NCBI GenBank assembly: GCA_942493365.1
Contig: OW818697.1
Coordinates: 1,116,001 to 1,180,000 of the forward strand
Length of the DNA stretch: 64,000 bases
Direction of reading: 5' to 3'
Source: UBA8949 sp942493365
GTDB taxonomy: Bacteria; Bacillota; Clostridia; Saccharofermentanales; UBA5734
The translations under genes were made by a program, and so were the position numbers. Below, in pieces: positions 43,503-52,348 of the stretch; positions within the stretch are counted from its first letter, which is position 1, and each line of letters begins with the position of its first letter. The notes under the pieces are model-generated. The model ran no database searches. It was not told where the DNA came from and saw only the letters and a list, made by a program, of their open reading frames with translations.

Positions 43503-44603
43503 ATGGCAAAGTATAAGATTGCGGTCATTCCCGGTGACGGGATAGGCCCTGAAGTGACCAACGGCAACCGGCTCGTGCTCGAGGCCGTCGCCAAAATATT
43601 TCAACATGAATTTCGATTCGAAGAGCTGCTGGCCGGCGGTATTGCCATCGACGCCACCGGCATCCCGCTGCCCCCGGCCACCGTCGCCGCCTGCAAAAAC
43701 AGCGACGCCGTGCTGCTCGGCGCCGTCGGCGGACCCAAGTGGGACACGCTGCCCGGCCATTTACGCCCGGAAAAGGCCCTGCTCGGCCTGCGTTCGGAGC
43801 TGGGCCTCTACGCCAACCTGCGTCCGGCTGTCCTCTACCCATCGCTGGCCTCGGCCTGCCCGCTGCATCCCTCGATCTCGGCCAACGGCATTGATATTCT
43901 CTTTGTCCGCGAGCTGACCGGCGGCATGTATTTCGGCGATCACGGCCGCCGCGACGGCGCTTACGGCCCCGAAGCCTTCGACACCGAATGCTACAGCGTC
44001 ATGGAGGTCGAGCGCATTGCGCGCGTCGGCTTCGAACTGGCCCGCACCCGTGGCAAAAAACTGACCAGCGTTGACAAGGCCAACGTGCTCGAAAGCTCCC
44101 GCCTATGGCGCGAAACCGTGATCAAGGTCGCCGCCGACTACCCCGATGTCCAGCTCGATCACCTTTATGTCGACAACGCCTCGATGCAGCTGATCATGCG
44201 CCCCAGCACCTTCGATGTCGTCGTCACCAGCAACATGTTTGGCGACATCCTCTCGGACGAAGCCTCGCAAATCACCGGCTCGATCGGCATGCTGCCCTCA
44301 GCCTCGCTCGGCAAACCCGGCACCCCGGGCATGTACGAGCCGATTCATGGCTCGGCTCCCGACATTGCCGGTCAGGACAAGGCCAATCCACTGGCGACAA
44401 TTTTGTCGGGCGCCATGATGCTGCGCACCTCGCTCGGCCTTGAGGCCGAAGCCGCCGCCGTCGAGCAAGCTGTAGCCAGCGTACTTGACGCAGGCTACCG
44501 TACGGGTGATATACTCGATAAAACAGCGACAGACAAGACCTACAAGCTGGTGGGCTGCAAAGCCATGAGTGATCTGGTGGTTGCCGCTTTACTGAAAGGA
44601 TGA
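43503..44603 (+). CDS. leuB: 3-isopropylmalate dehydrogenase
   Basis: 366 residues: IAVIPGDGIGPEVTNGN, the substrate motif LLGLRSELGLYANLRP, ELTGGMYFGDHG and the NAD-site GSAPDIAGQDKANPLATILS are LeuB signatures. It oxidises 3-isopropylmalate, and beta-methylmalate to 2-oxobutyrate in the citramalate route. GTTGAGGAG just after the heptamer array is its ribosome site. ilvD follows after 7 nt. Confidence 0.96.
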   Translation: MAKYKIAVIPGDGIGPEVTNGNRLVLEAVAKIFQHEFRFEELLAGGIAIDATGIPLPPATVAACKNSDAVLLGAVGGPKWDTLPGHLRPEKALLGLRSELGLYANLRPAVLYPSLASACPLHPSISANGIDILFVRELTGGMYFGDHGRRDGAYGPEAFDTECYSVMEVERIARVGFELARTRGKKLTSVDKANVLESSRLWRETVIKVAADYPDVQLDHLYVDNASMQLIMRPSTFDVVVTSNMFGDILSDEASQITGSIGMLPSASLGKPGTPGMYEPIHGSAPDIAGQDKANPLATILSGAMMLRTSLGLEAEAAAVEQAVASVLDAGYRTGDILDKTATDKTYKLVGCKAMSDLVVAALLKG

Positions 44604-44610
44604 ACAGACC

Positions 44611-46278
44611 ATGAGAAGTGATGCCCTGAAGAAATCGTCGGTTCGCGCCTCGCACCGCTCCCTGCTGTATGCCCTCGGCATGACCGAAGAAGAAATGAAG
44701 CGGCCGTTTATTGGGGTCGTCAACTCGTTCAATGAAATCGTCCCCGGCCATGTTCACCTTCGCGGCCTGACCGACGCGGTCAAGGAAGGCATTCGCAACG
44801 CCGGCGGCGTGCCCTTTGAATTCCCGGCCATCGCCATTTGTGACGGCCTGGCCATGAACCACGCCGGCATGAAGTATTCGCTGGTCAGCCGCGACATCAT
44901 CGCCGACAGCTGCGAAGTCATGCTGATGGCTCACGCTTTCGACGCTGTCGTCTTCATCCCCAGCTGCGACAAGGTCGTGCCCGGCATGCTGATGGCGGCC
45001 GCCCGCATGAACCTGCCCAGCATCTTTGTCAGCGGTGGCCCCATGCTGCCCGGCAATTTCAAAGGCCAACGCATTGGCCTCAGCAACCTCTTTGAGGCCG
45101 CTGGTGCCCACGCGGCCGGCAAGATGAGCGACGAAGACCTGACCTGCATGGAAAAATCAGCCTGCCCGACCTGCGGCAGCTGCGCCGGCATGTACACCGC
45201 CAACACCATGAACTGCCTGACCGAGGCCATGGGCATGTCCCTGCCCGGCAGCGGCACCATCCCGGCCGTTTACGCCGATCGCACCCGCCTGGCCCGCCAC
45301 ACCGGCGAACAGATCATGAAACTGCTCGACAACGGCCCGACCGCGCTCGAGATCCTGACCCCGGCCGCCATCCGCAACGCGCTGCGCGTCGACATGGCAC
45401 TGGGCGGTTCGACCAACACCATCCTCCATCTACTGGCCATCGCCCGCGAGGCCGGCTACGAGTTGACCATGGCCGAGATCAGTCAAATCAGCGACACGAC
45501 ACCGCAGCTGTGCAAGCTCAACCCGGCCGGCCCCGATTTCATCACCGACCTCAACGACGTTGGCGGCATCTCGGCCGTCCTGACCGAACTGGCCAAAAAA
45601 CAGCTCGTCGATACTGCGAACCCCACCGTTGACGGTACCATCGCCACCCGCACTGCCGGCAACCGCGGCGCTGACGGCCATGTCATCCGCTCGATCGCCA
45701 CGCCCTATGCACCGGACGGCGGACTGGCCGTGCTGACCGGCAACCTCGCCCCCGAAGGCTGCGTCGTCAAAAAAGGTGCCGTGCTGCCCGAAATGATGCA
45801 GCACCAGGGTCCAGCCCGCGTTTTCGAAAGCGAAGAGCAGGTTTCCGAGGCCATCTTCGGCCAAAAAATCAAGCCCGGTGACGTTGTCGTCATTCGTTTT
45901 GAAGGCCCGCAGGGCGGCCCTGGCATGCGCGAAATGTTGACGCCGACCAGCGCCCTCGCCGGCATGAACCTTGACACCTCAGTCGCCCTGATCACCGACG
46001 GTCGTTTCTCGGGGGCCAGCCGCGGCGCCTCGATCGGCCACATCAGTCCCGAAGCCGCTGTTGGCGGCCTGATGGCCTACATTCACGAGGGCGATCAAAT
46101 TAAAATTGATATCCCGGGCCGTACCCTGGAGTTGCTGGTGCCGGCCGCCGAACTGGCCGCTCGTACCCCCGCCCCGACGCCCGACCGCGGATTGACCGGC
46201 GTGCTCAGGCGCTACCAGAAGCAGGTCGCGGCCAGCAGCACGGGCGCGCGCATGATGATTGCCGGCGAGGAGGGTTAA
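44611..46278 (+). CDS. ilvD: Dihydroxy-acid dehydratase
   Basis: 555 residues with iron-sulfur ligands in PSCDKVVPGML and CPTCGSCAGMYTANTMN and the C-terminal TDGRFSGASRGASIGHISPEA. It dehydrates dihydroxy-acids to the 2-oxo acids of valine and isoleucine (and feeds leucine). It is O2-sensitive in many species, fitting an anaerobe. ilvB begins 2 nt after its stop. Confidence 0.97.
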   Translation: MRSDALKKSSVRASHRSLLYALGMTEEEMKRPFIGVVNSFNEIVPGHVHLRGLTDAVKEGIRNAGGVPFEFPAIAICDGLAMNHAGMKYSLVSRDIIADSCEVMLMAHAFDAVVFIPSCDKVVPGMLMAAARMNLPSIFVSGGPMLPGNFKGQRIGLSNLFEAAGAHAAGKMSDEDLTCMEKSACPTCGSCAGMYTANTMNCLTEAMGMSLPGSGTIPAVYADRTRLARHTGEQIMKLLDNGPTALEILTPAAIRNALRVDMALGGSTNTILHLLAIAREAGYELTMAEISQISDTTPQLCKLNPAGPDFITDLNDVGGISAVLTELAKKQLVDTANPTVDGTIATRTAGNRGADGHVIRSIATPYAPDGGLAVLTGNLAPEGCVVKKGAVLPEMMQHQGPARVFESEEQVSEAIFGQKIKPGDVVVIRFEGPQGGPGMREMLTPTSALAGMNLDTSVALITDGRFSGASRGASIGHISPEAAVGGLMAYIHEGDQIKIDIPGRTLELLVPAAELAARTPAPTPDRGLTGVLRRYQKQVAASSTGARMMIAGEEG

Positions 46279-46280
46279 GC

Positions 46281-47987
46281 ATGAATGGTGCAGAAACAGT
46301 TATTGATTTTTTGATGAAAAAGGGCGTCAAGAAGGCCTTTGGCTACCCGGGCGGGTCGGTCATTGTCCTCTATGAAGCCATTCACAAATTAGGCTTCCCG
46401 CACATCCTGACCCGCCACGAACAGGGCGCGTCCCATGCCGCCGAAGGCTATGCCAAGGTGTCCGGTCAGCCCGGCGTCTGTATTGCCACCTCCGGCCCCG
46501 GCGCGACCAATCTGGTCACCGGCTTGGCCGATGCCTACCTCGATTCCGTGCCCGTCTTAGCCATCACCGGCGGCGTCACCCGTGCGGCGACCGGCACTGA
46601 CGCCTTTCAGGAAGCCGACATCACCGGCATCACAACGCCGATCACCAAATACAACTACCTCGTCATGGACCCTGAAGACCTGCTGCCGATGCTGGAAGAG
46701 GCCTGGGTGATGACCACCAAAGGCCGCCCCGGACCGGTGCTGGTCAATATTCCCAAAGACATCCTGGCCATGCAGATCCAGCCCGCTGCGAACGCTCAGG
46801 CACCAACCTACATTCGCCACCGCCCGGCCAAGATCAAGGCTGTGGCCATGACCGAAAAGATTTTCGATGCCCTGGCCGCCTGCAAACGCCCGCTGCTGAT
46901 CGCCGGCGGCGGCTGCGTCATTTCCAAGGGCGGCACCGACGACCTCAAACTGTTTGCTGAAAGCCTTGGTATTCCGGTGGCCACCACCATGATGGGCAAA
47001 GGGGCCATTCTTGAGGATCACCCCCTATTTCTCGGTATCGTCGGCATGCACGGCACCCCGCAGGCCAACACGGCGCTGGGCAAATGCGACCTGCTGCTGG
47101 CCGTCGGCTGCCGCTTCAGCGACCGCGTCATCGGCAATCCCGAAATGTACAATCGTGTCGGCCGTACGATCATCCATGTCGACATTGATCCGGCTGAAAT
47201 TGGCAAAAACATCAAAGCCACCCTCGAGGTCGAGGACGATGCTGCTGTGTTTTTCGAAGCCATGCTGACCGCTCGCCCCCAAACCGATTTCGCCGCCAAC
47301 TGGACCGACTGGCGCGCTATGCTGCAGGCCAAGATCGATCGTTTTCTGGTGCTCAAAAACGCCATGTACCGTGCTGCCTCGCCGATGTTGCCGCAATACG
47401 TCGTCCATCAGGTTGCCGAGGCCCTTAAGGGCCACAACCCGATCGTTGTCACCGACGTTGGCCAGCACCAGATGTTCGTCATGCAGCACTATCCGATCGA
47501 ATCGCCGCGTTCCTTTATTTCGTCCGGCGGTGCCGGCACGATGGGCTTTGGTCTGCCGGCGGCCATCGGCGCCTCGGCTGCCGAGCCCGACCGCACCACG
47601 GTCGTCTTTGTCGGCGACGGCGGTTTCCAGATGACCATTCAGGAACTCGGCCTGCTCGACAAACTCAGGCTGCCGGTCAAGATCATCATCATGGACAACG
47701 GCTGCCTCGGCATGGTTCGCCAATGGCAGGAGCTGTTCTTCGACAAACACTACAGCCAGACCCTTTTGGACAACAACCCCGATTTTCTAAAGATCGCCGA
47801 TGCCTACAACATCCCGGCCGGTGAGGCTTGCGACGCCGCGACCCTGACGCAGCAAATCAAGACGGCGCTGGCCACCCAAGGGCCCTACGTCATCAGATGC
47901 GTCATCGACCCTGATCAAAACGTTTTCCCGATGATACCGGCCGGCAAGATGCCGCAGGATCTCCTGATGCCAGGCATGGAAGAATGA
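46281..47987 (+). CDS. ilvB: Acetolactate synthase, large subunit
   Basis: 568 residues with the thiamine diphosphate enzyme layout: N-terminal PYR domain with catalytic Glu in TRHEQGASHAAEGYAK, central domain, and the cofactor motif GDGGFQMTIQELGLL...NNG-like MDNGCLGMVRQW. It makes acetolactate or acetohydroxybutyrate. No regulatory small subunit (ilvN/ilvH) is nearby, and the reductoisomerase ilvC is 15.7 kb away on the other strand. It is the last gene of the operon and overlaps the start of the terminator. Confidence 0.95.
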   Translation: MNGAETVIDFLMKKGVKKAFGYPGGSVIVLYEAIHKLGFPHILTRHEQGASHAAEGYAKVSGQPGVCIATSGPGATNLVTGLADAYLDSVPVLAITGGVTRAATGTDAFQEADITGITTPITKYNYLVMDPEDLLPMLEEAWVMTTKGRPGPVLVNIPKDILAMQIQPAANAQAPTYIRHRPAKIKAVAMTEKIFDALAACKRPLLIAGGGCVISKGGTDDLKLFAESLGIPVATTMMGKGAILEDHPLFLGIVGMHGTPQANTALGKCDLLLAVGCRFSDRVIGNPEMYNRVGRTIIHVDIDPAEIGKNIKATLEVEDDAAVFFEAMLTARPQTDFAANWTDWRAMLQAKIDRFLVLKNAMYRAASPMLPQYVVHQVAEALKGHNPIVVTDVGQHQMFVMQHYPIESPRSFISSGGAGTMGFGLPAAIGASAAEPDRTTVVFVGDGGFQMTIQELGLLDKLRLPVKIIIMDNGCLGMVRQWQELFFDKHYSQTLLDNNPDFLKIADAYNIPAGEACDAATLTQQIKTALATQGPYVIRCVIDPDQNVFPMIPAGKMPQDLLMPGMEE

Positions 47988-48012
47988 AAAAACCGGCGAA
48001 AGCCGGTTTTTT
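47987..48012 (+). terminator. Intrinsic terminator of the cimA-ilvB operon
   Basis: 11-bp stem AAAAAACCGGC/GCCGGTTTTTT with GAAA tetraloop, overlapping the ilvB stop. Confidence 0.9.
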
Positions 48013-48041
48013 CGACGAAAGAAAATTCAGGACATTTGCGG

Positions 48042-48401
48042 TTAGGGTTTATTTTTTGATTTAAAAACCAGCCGCCACAGCAAGCCAACCCCCAGACCGA
48101 GTACAGCCGGGATAAATCCATAGATCAGACTGATCCATTCCAGGGCGCCAAAGACGATGAACGGAATAAGCATACCACAAACGCCTGCAAACAGGGGATA
48201 AAGCCAAAACAGGGCAGCATGCTTGCGGCTGATGACCATCGAAATAATCAATGAAACAAGGGGCATGACGACGAAAAAGCTCAGGATCCAGTAGGTGATC
48301 TCTTCGTGGTCAGGCAGTGTGACGCCGATCAGGGTGATGAGCAGGAAGATGGCTGCTGAGATGCTAAAGCTGAATAGGGAGAGTTTGTTTCCATTTATCA
48401 T
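48042..48401 (-). CDS. Small four-helix membrane protein, unknown
   Basis: 119 residues from the ATG at 48401, which has TGGAGGA 5 nt upstream; a longer frame to 48473 would start before the promoter. Four hydrophobic segments (about 9-30, 40-61, 67-88, 92-112) and a basic tail KSKNKP. Family not recognised. It has its own promoter, divergent from the metal transporter operon. Confidence 0.65.
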   Translation of the reverse strand: MINGNKLSLFSFSISAAIFLLITLIGVTLPDHEEITYWILSFFVVMPLVSLIISMVISRKHAALFWLYPLFAGVCGMLIPFIVFGALEWISLIYGFIPAVLGLGVGLLWRLVFKSKNKP

Positions 48402-48437
48402 AAATCCTCCAGAAGGTATTTTTTGAATTGTACATCT

Positions 48438-48466
48438 ATTATACCTTGTCCGGTTTGACACCCCAA
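48438..48466 (-). promoter_or_regulatory. Promoter of the small membrane protein gene
   Basis: Minus-strand TATAAT (48443-48438) with weak -35 TTGGGG (48466-48461), 17-bp spacing. It overlaps the divergent metal transporter promoter. Confidence 0.55.
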
Positions 48467-48505
48467 CCCCCAAACACTATAATTCTAATTGCAAGTGTGT
48501 TGCAA
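48455..48505 (+). promoter_or_regulatory. Consensus promoter of the metal ABC operon, with inverted repeat at the start point
   Basis: TTGACA at 48455-48460, 17 bp, TATAAT at 48478-48483: a perfect sigma-A consensus. Two TTGCAA hexamers at 48489-48494 and 48500-48505 form an inverted repeat over the predicted start point, a typical repressor position. It resembles no metal regulator box I can name. Confidence 0.75.
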
Positions 48506-48536
48506 CAAGACCGAATGGGCAGAGGAGGGATCCAAT

Positions 48537-49283
48537 CTGAGCGACATTAATTTAAACGAACCCTGCTGTGAGCATGGCATTCACCCCTGGCATCACTTGC
48601 ATCTGGATCATGTATCGGTGCGCCGCGGCAGCCAACTGATCATCGACGATGTCAGCTTCAGCCTGACCTGCGGCGAGTTGGTCGCCCTGATCGGCCCCAA
48701 CGGCGGTGGCAAGAGCACCCTCCTCAAGACCATTCTCGGCGAATGGCGCTATGACGGCAACATCACCTTCACCGATCGCGAGCGAAAAATCCTGCCCCGA
48801 CCGCGTATTGGCTACATGCCGCAACAACTTGGCTTTGACCGGCAAGCCCCGTTGACCGTCGCCGACCTGCTACTGGCCAATCGCAGCCGCTGGCCGGTTT
48901 TTCTCGGTGCGCGCAAAAGCGACCGCCAGGCCGTGCGGGAGCTGCTTGACTTGGTCGACGCGGCGCACCTGATCGACCGTCGACTGGGCGCGTTGTCTGG
49001 CGGCGAACTGCAGCGGGTCACGCTGGCTTTTGCGCTCGACCCCATTCCGGACATCCTGCTGCTGGACGAGCCGGTTTCGGCGCTGGATGAAGAGGGCCAG
49101 GCGCTCTTTTATCAATTGGTCGGTGACCTGCGTCAGCGCTACGATCTGCTGACCCTGGTTGTTTCGCACGACGTTGAGGTTATCGCTGCATACGCCACGT
49201 CGCTGATTATCCTCAATCACTCGATCCGCGCGGCCGGCCCCACGGCCGAGGTGCTGGCCAGCAGGGGAGGTGAGTCGCGATGA
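48537..49283 (+). CDS. Metal ABC transporter ATP-binding protein (ZnuC-like)
   Basis: No ATG or GTG fits. I place the start at CTG 48537, which follows AGAGGAGGGA by 6 nt; the only other non-ATG start in frame (TTG 48489) is at the predicted transcription start. The 248-residue product has a His/Cys-rich N-terminus (EPCCEHGIHPWHHLHLDH), Walker A GPNGGGKST, signature LSGGELQRVTLA and Walker B ILLLDEPVSALD, matching zinc/manganese (ZnuC/MntB) ATPases. The His/Cys stretch could bind metal. The permease gene overlaps by 4 nt. Confidence 0.85.
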   Translation: MSDINLNEPCCEHGIHPWHHLHLDHVSVRRGSQLIIDDVSFSLTCGELVALIGPNGGGKSTLLKTILGEWRYDGNITFTDRERKILPRPRIGYMPQQLGFDRQAPLTVADLLLANRSRWPVFLGARKSDRQAVRELLDLVDAAHLIDRRLGALSGGELQRVTLAFALDPIPDILLLDEPVSALDEEGQALFYQLVGDLRQRYDLLTLVVSHDVEVIAAYATSLIILNHSIRAAGPTAEVLASRGGESR

Positions 49284-50095
49284 ACCTCTTGTCCTTTCTC
49301 AACTATGACTTTATGAAATACGCGCTACTGGCTTTTTTGATCATATCCCCGTTGTTTGGTATTGCCGGCACGATGGTCATCAACAACAAAATGTCCTACT
49401 ACTCGGATGCGCTGGGGCACTCGGCGCTGGCCGGCATTGCCATCGGCACCTTGTTTGGCTTGCAGGACCCGCTGATCTCGATGATCGCCTTCAGCGTGCT
49501 CTTTGGTCTGGCTTTGTCTACGGTCAAAAACCGCGCCAAATCCTCGACCGATACGATCATCGGCGTTTTCTCGGCTTCGGCTGTCGCGCTGGGCATCGCC
49601 CTGCTCTCGCGTCAGGGGGGCTTTGCCAAATACAACAGCTTTCTGGTCGGCAACATTCTGGCCATCCGTCCCAACGATATTCTTATTCTGGCCATTGTTC
49701 TGGTCTGCCTGCTGGCCTTCTGGTTGTTTTGCTTCAATCCGCTGCTGCTGCTGAGCGTCAATTCATCGCTGGCGCGCAGCAAGGGCATTCGGGTTCGCCT
49801 GCTGGAAAACGCCTTCATGATCCTGATCGCCGTACTGGTCACGGTATCGATCAAACTGGTCGGCATCCTGTTGATCAACGCGCTGCTGATCCTGCCGGCG
49901 GCGGCGGCGCGCAATGTGGCGCGCAGTGTCCGCCATTACAGCGTGTTATCGGTTGTATTTGCTCTACTTGCGGGCATGGCCGGTCTTCTGTTATCATTTT
50001 ATTTAGACGTTGCAACCGGCGCGGCCATCGTGCTTTGCAGTGCCGCGATTTTTGCAGCGACTTGGCTGCTGGGGCAGCGCAAGCAATCGTCTTAA
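49280..50095 (+). CDS. Metal ABC transporter permease (ZnuB/ABC-3 type)
   Basis: 271 residues with about eight helices and ABC-3 family features (YYSDALGHSALAGIAIG near residue 40, RAKSSTDTIIGVFSASAVALG, and KLVGILLINALLILPAAAARNVA). It forms the channel with the preceding ATPase for Zn or Mn uptake. No gene for the substrate-binding lipoprotein is present on either side, so that part is probably encoded elsewhere. Confidence 0.9.
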   Translation: MNLLSFLNYDFMKYALLAFLIISPLFGIAGTMVINNKMSYYSDALGHSALAGIAIGTLFGLQDPLISMIAFSVLFGLALSTVKNRAKSSTDTIIGVFSASAVALGIALLSRQGGFAKYNSFLVGNILAIRPNDILILAIVLVCLLAFWLFCFNPLLLLSVNSSLARSKGIRVRLLENAFMILIAVLVTVSIKLVGILLINALLILPAAAARNVARSVRHYSVLSVVFALLAGMAGLLLSFYLDVATGAAIVLCSAAIFAATWLLGQRKQSS

Positions 50096-50117
50096 AGAGC
50101 GCAGGAGGATTTGCATC

Positions 50118-50882
50118 ATGCTACATAGACTATTTGACTACCAGATCGCCCTGCTCAAAAGCGGAATCGACCTGAAATTCCAGCGCAAAGGGATGATCCT
50201 TCTCTTGGGCTTTTTCTTCAGCGTGGTGGTCGGTACCCAAACCATGCTTTATTTGACGATTGGCCTGGTCAGCGCCTTCATTATTTATCGGGTGATAAAT
50301 AGCGAACGCCACGATGCCCTGCCGCCGGCATCGGATCATTTTTACGTGGGCAACCTGATGCTGCTGGCGATGCTGACGCCGGTGCTTTGTTATCTTTTGT
50401 ACGCGATTTTGTCGTGGGCCTTGATCCTCTTGTTCTTCGTGATTATGGCAGCGATTTTACCCAGCAATCCGCCGCAGGACGTCATCAAATTGACAACGGC
50501 CATTACGCCCAACTGGCAGGACGTGATCTTCTGGATCCTGCTGATGCTAATCATCATGATGCTGCTGACCCTGTTCAGCCTGGCCCGCAGCAAAAAAATC
50601 CAGAGCGTCGGCTATTCGCTGATGATCATCATCAGCCTGGGCCTTTTTCTCCTGCTGCGCATTAACACGCTGATTCAGCTGAGTGCCTGGGACAAATATT
50701 TTGAATTCAACGATGTGCTGTCGACCTTTCATCTGATGCCGGCCGCCGATGCAATCTTGTTGATCATGGCGCTGGTTCTGGTTGTGTTGATTCCGCTGGC
50801 CTATATTATTGGACTGGGACTCTATCGCCGGCGTCAGCGGCTGAAAATCGAGGCGCCGATGGAGAAGGAAACCGAGATTTAA
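50118..50882 (+). CDS. Multi-pass membrane protein, unknown
   Basis: 254 residues from ATG 50118 (CAGGAGGA upstream). About six hydrophobic segments with Leu, Ile and Met; short basic N-terminal head (LLKSGIDLKFQRKG) and charged tail ending EKETEI. Not recognised. It lies 22 nt after the permease gene and may be cotranscribed with it, but its codon use and lack of metal-binding motifs give no functional hint. Confidence 0.65.
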   Translation: MLHRLFDYQIALLKSGIDLKFQRKGMILLLGFFFSVVVGTQTMLYLTIGLVSAFIIYRVINSERHDALPPASDHFYVGNLMLLAMLTPVLCYLLYAILSWALILLFFVIMAAILPSNPPQDVIKLTTAITPNWQDVIFWILLMLIIMMLLTLFSLARSKKIQSVGYSLMIIISLGLFLLLRINTLIQLSAWDKYFEFNDVLSTFHLMPAADAILLIMALVLVVLIPLAYIIGLGLYRRRQRLKIEAPMEKETEI

Positions 50883-50900
50883 CAAAAATGGAGGCACCAA

Positions 50901-51458
50901 ATGTCAGATGAAACAGAGGGTATCGAAAAATCAATCAACCCAATAGAATTTGATCTTACCTATACGAAAAATGATTATTGCCAAGCCTGGGTTCAAATTT
51001 TAAATCGTGTAAACTTATATTGGATTTATTATATTATTTTTCTAGTTGCACTGGTCGTGTCCTTTTATCTATGGATTACGAGCGATTTCGCAAATCTGAA
51101 CGGAATAAATACATTATCGATATTATTTATTGTTGCCCTTCTGTTGTATTACCAGTATATTTTGCCGGCCAACAGATATGACAAACACAAAGCCTATTTT
51201 CAAAAAGAACGAACTGCGGTTTTCGATACCAATTATATTGTAATTAAGACTGAAACTGGCGAAACTAAATTTCTATGGACCTCATTTCGATCTGTTTTAG
51301 TATTCAAGTCATCGTATAGCTTTTTAACTAAGGAAAAACAACAGATACTCATTCCGTGCCGCATTTTGGCAAAGACCGACTACGAAGAACGATTGCTGGC
51401 CTTATTAAAACAAAAAGCAGATGAAAAACTATTTATTTTGAAATTCTACATCGATTGA
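50901..51458 (+). CDS. YcxB-like membrane protein
   Basis: 185 residues. Two adjacent helices (about 42-62 and 70-90) separate a short N-terminal region with FDLTYTKNDYCQAW from a C-terminal cytoplasmic domain with TETGETKFLWTSFRSVLVFKSSYSF and ILIPCRIL, the layout of YcxB-like proteins. Function unknown. The gene is much more AT-rich than its neighbours, which suggests a separate origin. AAAAATGGAGGC is its ribosome site. Confidence 0.6.
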   Translation: MSDETEGIEKSINPIEFDLTYTKNDYCQAWVQILNRVNLYWIYYIIFLVALVVSFYLWITSDFANLNGINTLSILFIVALLLYYQYILPANRYDKHKAYFQKERTAVFDTNYIVIKTETGETKFLWTSFRSVLVFKSSYSFLTKEKQQILIPCRILAKTDYEERLLALLKQKADEKLFILKFYID

Positions 51459-51585
51459 TGTATTGCACATTATATTCGATCTCCTTTGACTAATTGAAAT
51501 ATTGCAAAACGTACGAAATAAGCAATATATATCGTACGAATAATGCCTGGCCACATATTTCTCTCGCTATTCCACTCAGGATGCG

Positions 51586-51623
51586 GTATATTGATTGTTA
51601 CCACGACTGACTATCGGTCAGTC
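51586..51623 (+). promoter_or_regulatory. Promoter -10 and TetR-type operator
   Basis: TATATT at 51586-51591 is followed by a perfect inverted repeat GACTGAC-TATCG-GTCAGTC at 51605-51623, just downstream of the expected start point. A TetR gene closes the operon, so autorepression is likely. Upstream, CGTACGAA occurs twice as a direct repeat (51510 and 51533). Confidence 0.7.
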
Positions 51624-51646
51624 AATCCGGAAAACAGGTGACAATC

Positions 51647-52348
51647 ATGGGTTTTATCCAATTGAAAAATGTCCAGAAGCACTACAAAATGGGCGAGATC
51701 ATCATCAACGCTGTCGATGATGTCAGCTTTGAAATAAACAAGGGCGAATTCGCAGTCGTCGTTGGTGCATCTGGTGCTGGCAAAACGACCGTGCTCAACA
51801 TTCTGGGCGGCATGGATGGCCTGGACGGCGGCAGCATTGTCGTTGACGGCAAGGACATCAGCAGTTACAGTCGCAAAATGCTGACCGAGTATCGCCGCTT
51901 TGACATCGGTTTTGTTTTTCAGTTTTACAATCTGGTCCAAAATCTGACCGCCCGCGAAAACATCGAGCTGGCGTCGCAGATCAGCCGCGATCCGCTCGAT
52001 GTCGACGTCGTGCTCGAACAGGTCGGTCTGACCGACCGCAAGGACAATTTTCCGTCGCAGCTGTCGGGCGGTGAACAGCAGCGGGTGGCTATTGCGCGCG
52101 CGCTGGCCAAAAATCCTAAATTGCTGCTGTGTGACGAACCGACCGGCGCGCTGGATTATCAGACCGGCAAGTCGATTTTGAAATTGCTGCAGGACACCTG
52201 CGTCAGCACCGGCATGACGGTGGTCATGATCACGCACAACACGGCGCTGATCTCGATGGCCAACAAGGTCATCCGCATGAAAAATGGCAAGGTCACCGAA
52301 ATTATCATCAACAAAAACCCCATGCCGGTCGAAAGGATTGAATGGTAA
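51647..52348 (+). CDS. ABC transporter ATP-binding protein (MacB/LolD type)
   Basis: 233 residues from ATG 51647, 6 nt after AGGTG. Walker A GASGAGKTT, signature LSGGEQQRVAIA and Walker B LLLCDEPTGALD are the pattern of ATPases that partner FtsX-type permeases, including FQFYNLVQNLTARENIEL. Its stop overlaps the start of the permease gene. The set acts as a mechanotransmission or export machine; substrate unknown. Confidence 0.92.
   Translation: MGFIQLKNVQKHYKMGEIIINAVDDVSFEINKGEFAVVVGASGAGKTTVLNILGGMDGLDGGSIVVDGKDISSYSRKMLTEYRRFDIGFVFQFYNLVQNLTARENIELASQISRDPLDVDVVLEQVGLTDRKDNFPSQLSGGEQQRVAIARALAKNPKLLLCDEPTGALDYQTGKSILKLLQDTCVSTGMTVVMITHNTALISMANKVIRMKNGKVTEIIINKNPMPVERIEW

Noticed and set aside
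41631..43760. Long minus-strand open frame across leuC, leuD and the heptamer array
   Set aside because: Shadow of conserved genes; the central part is a translation of the heptamer repeat (LLPVTCY repeats).
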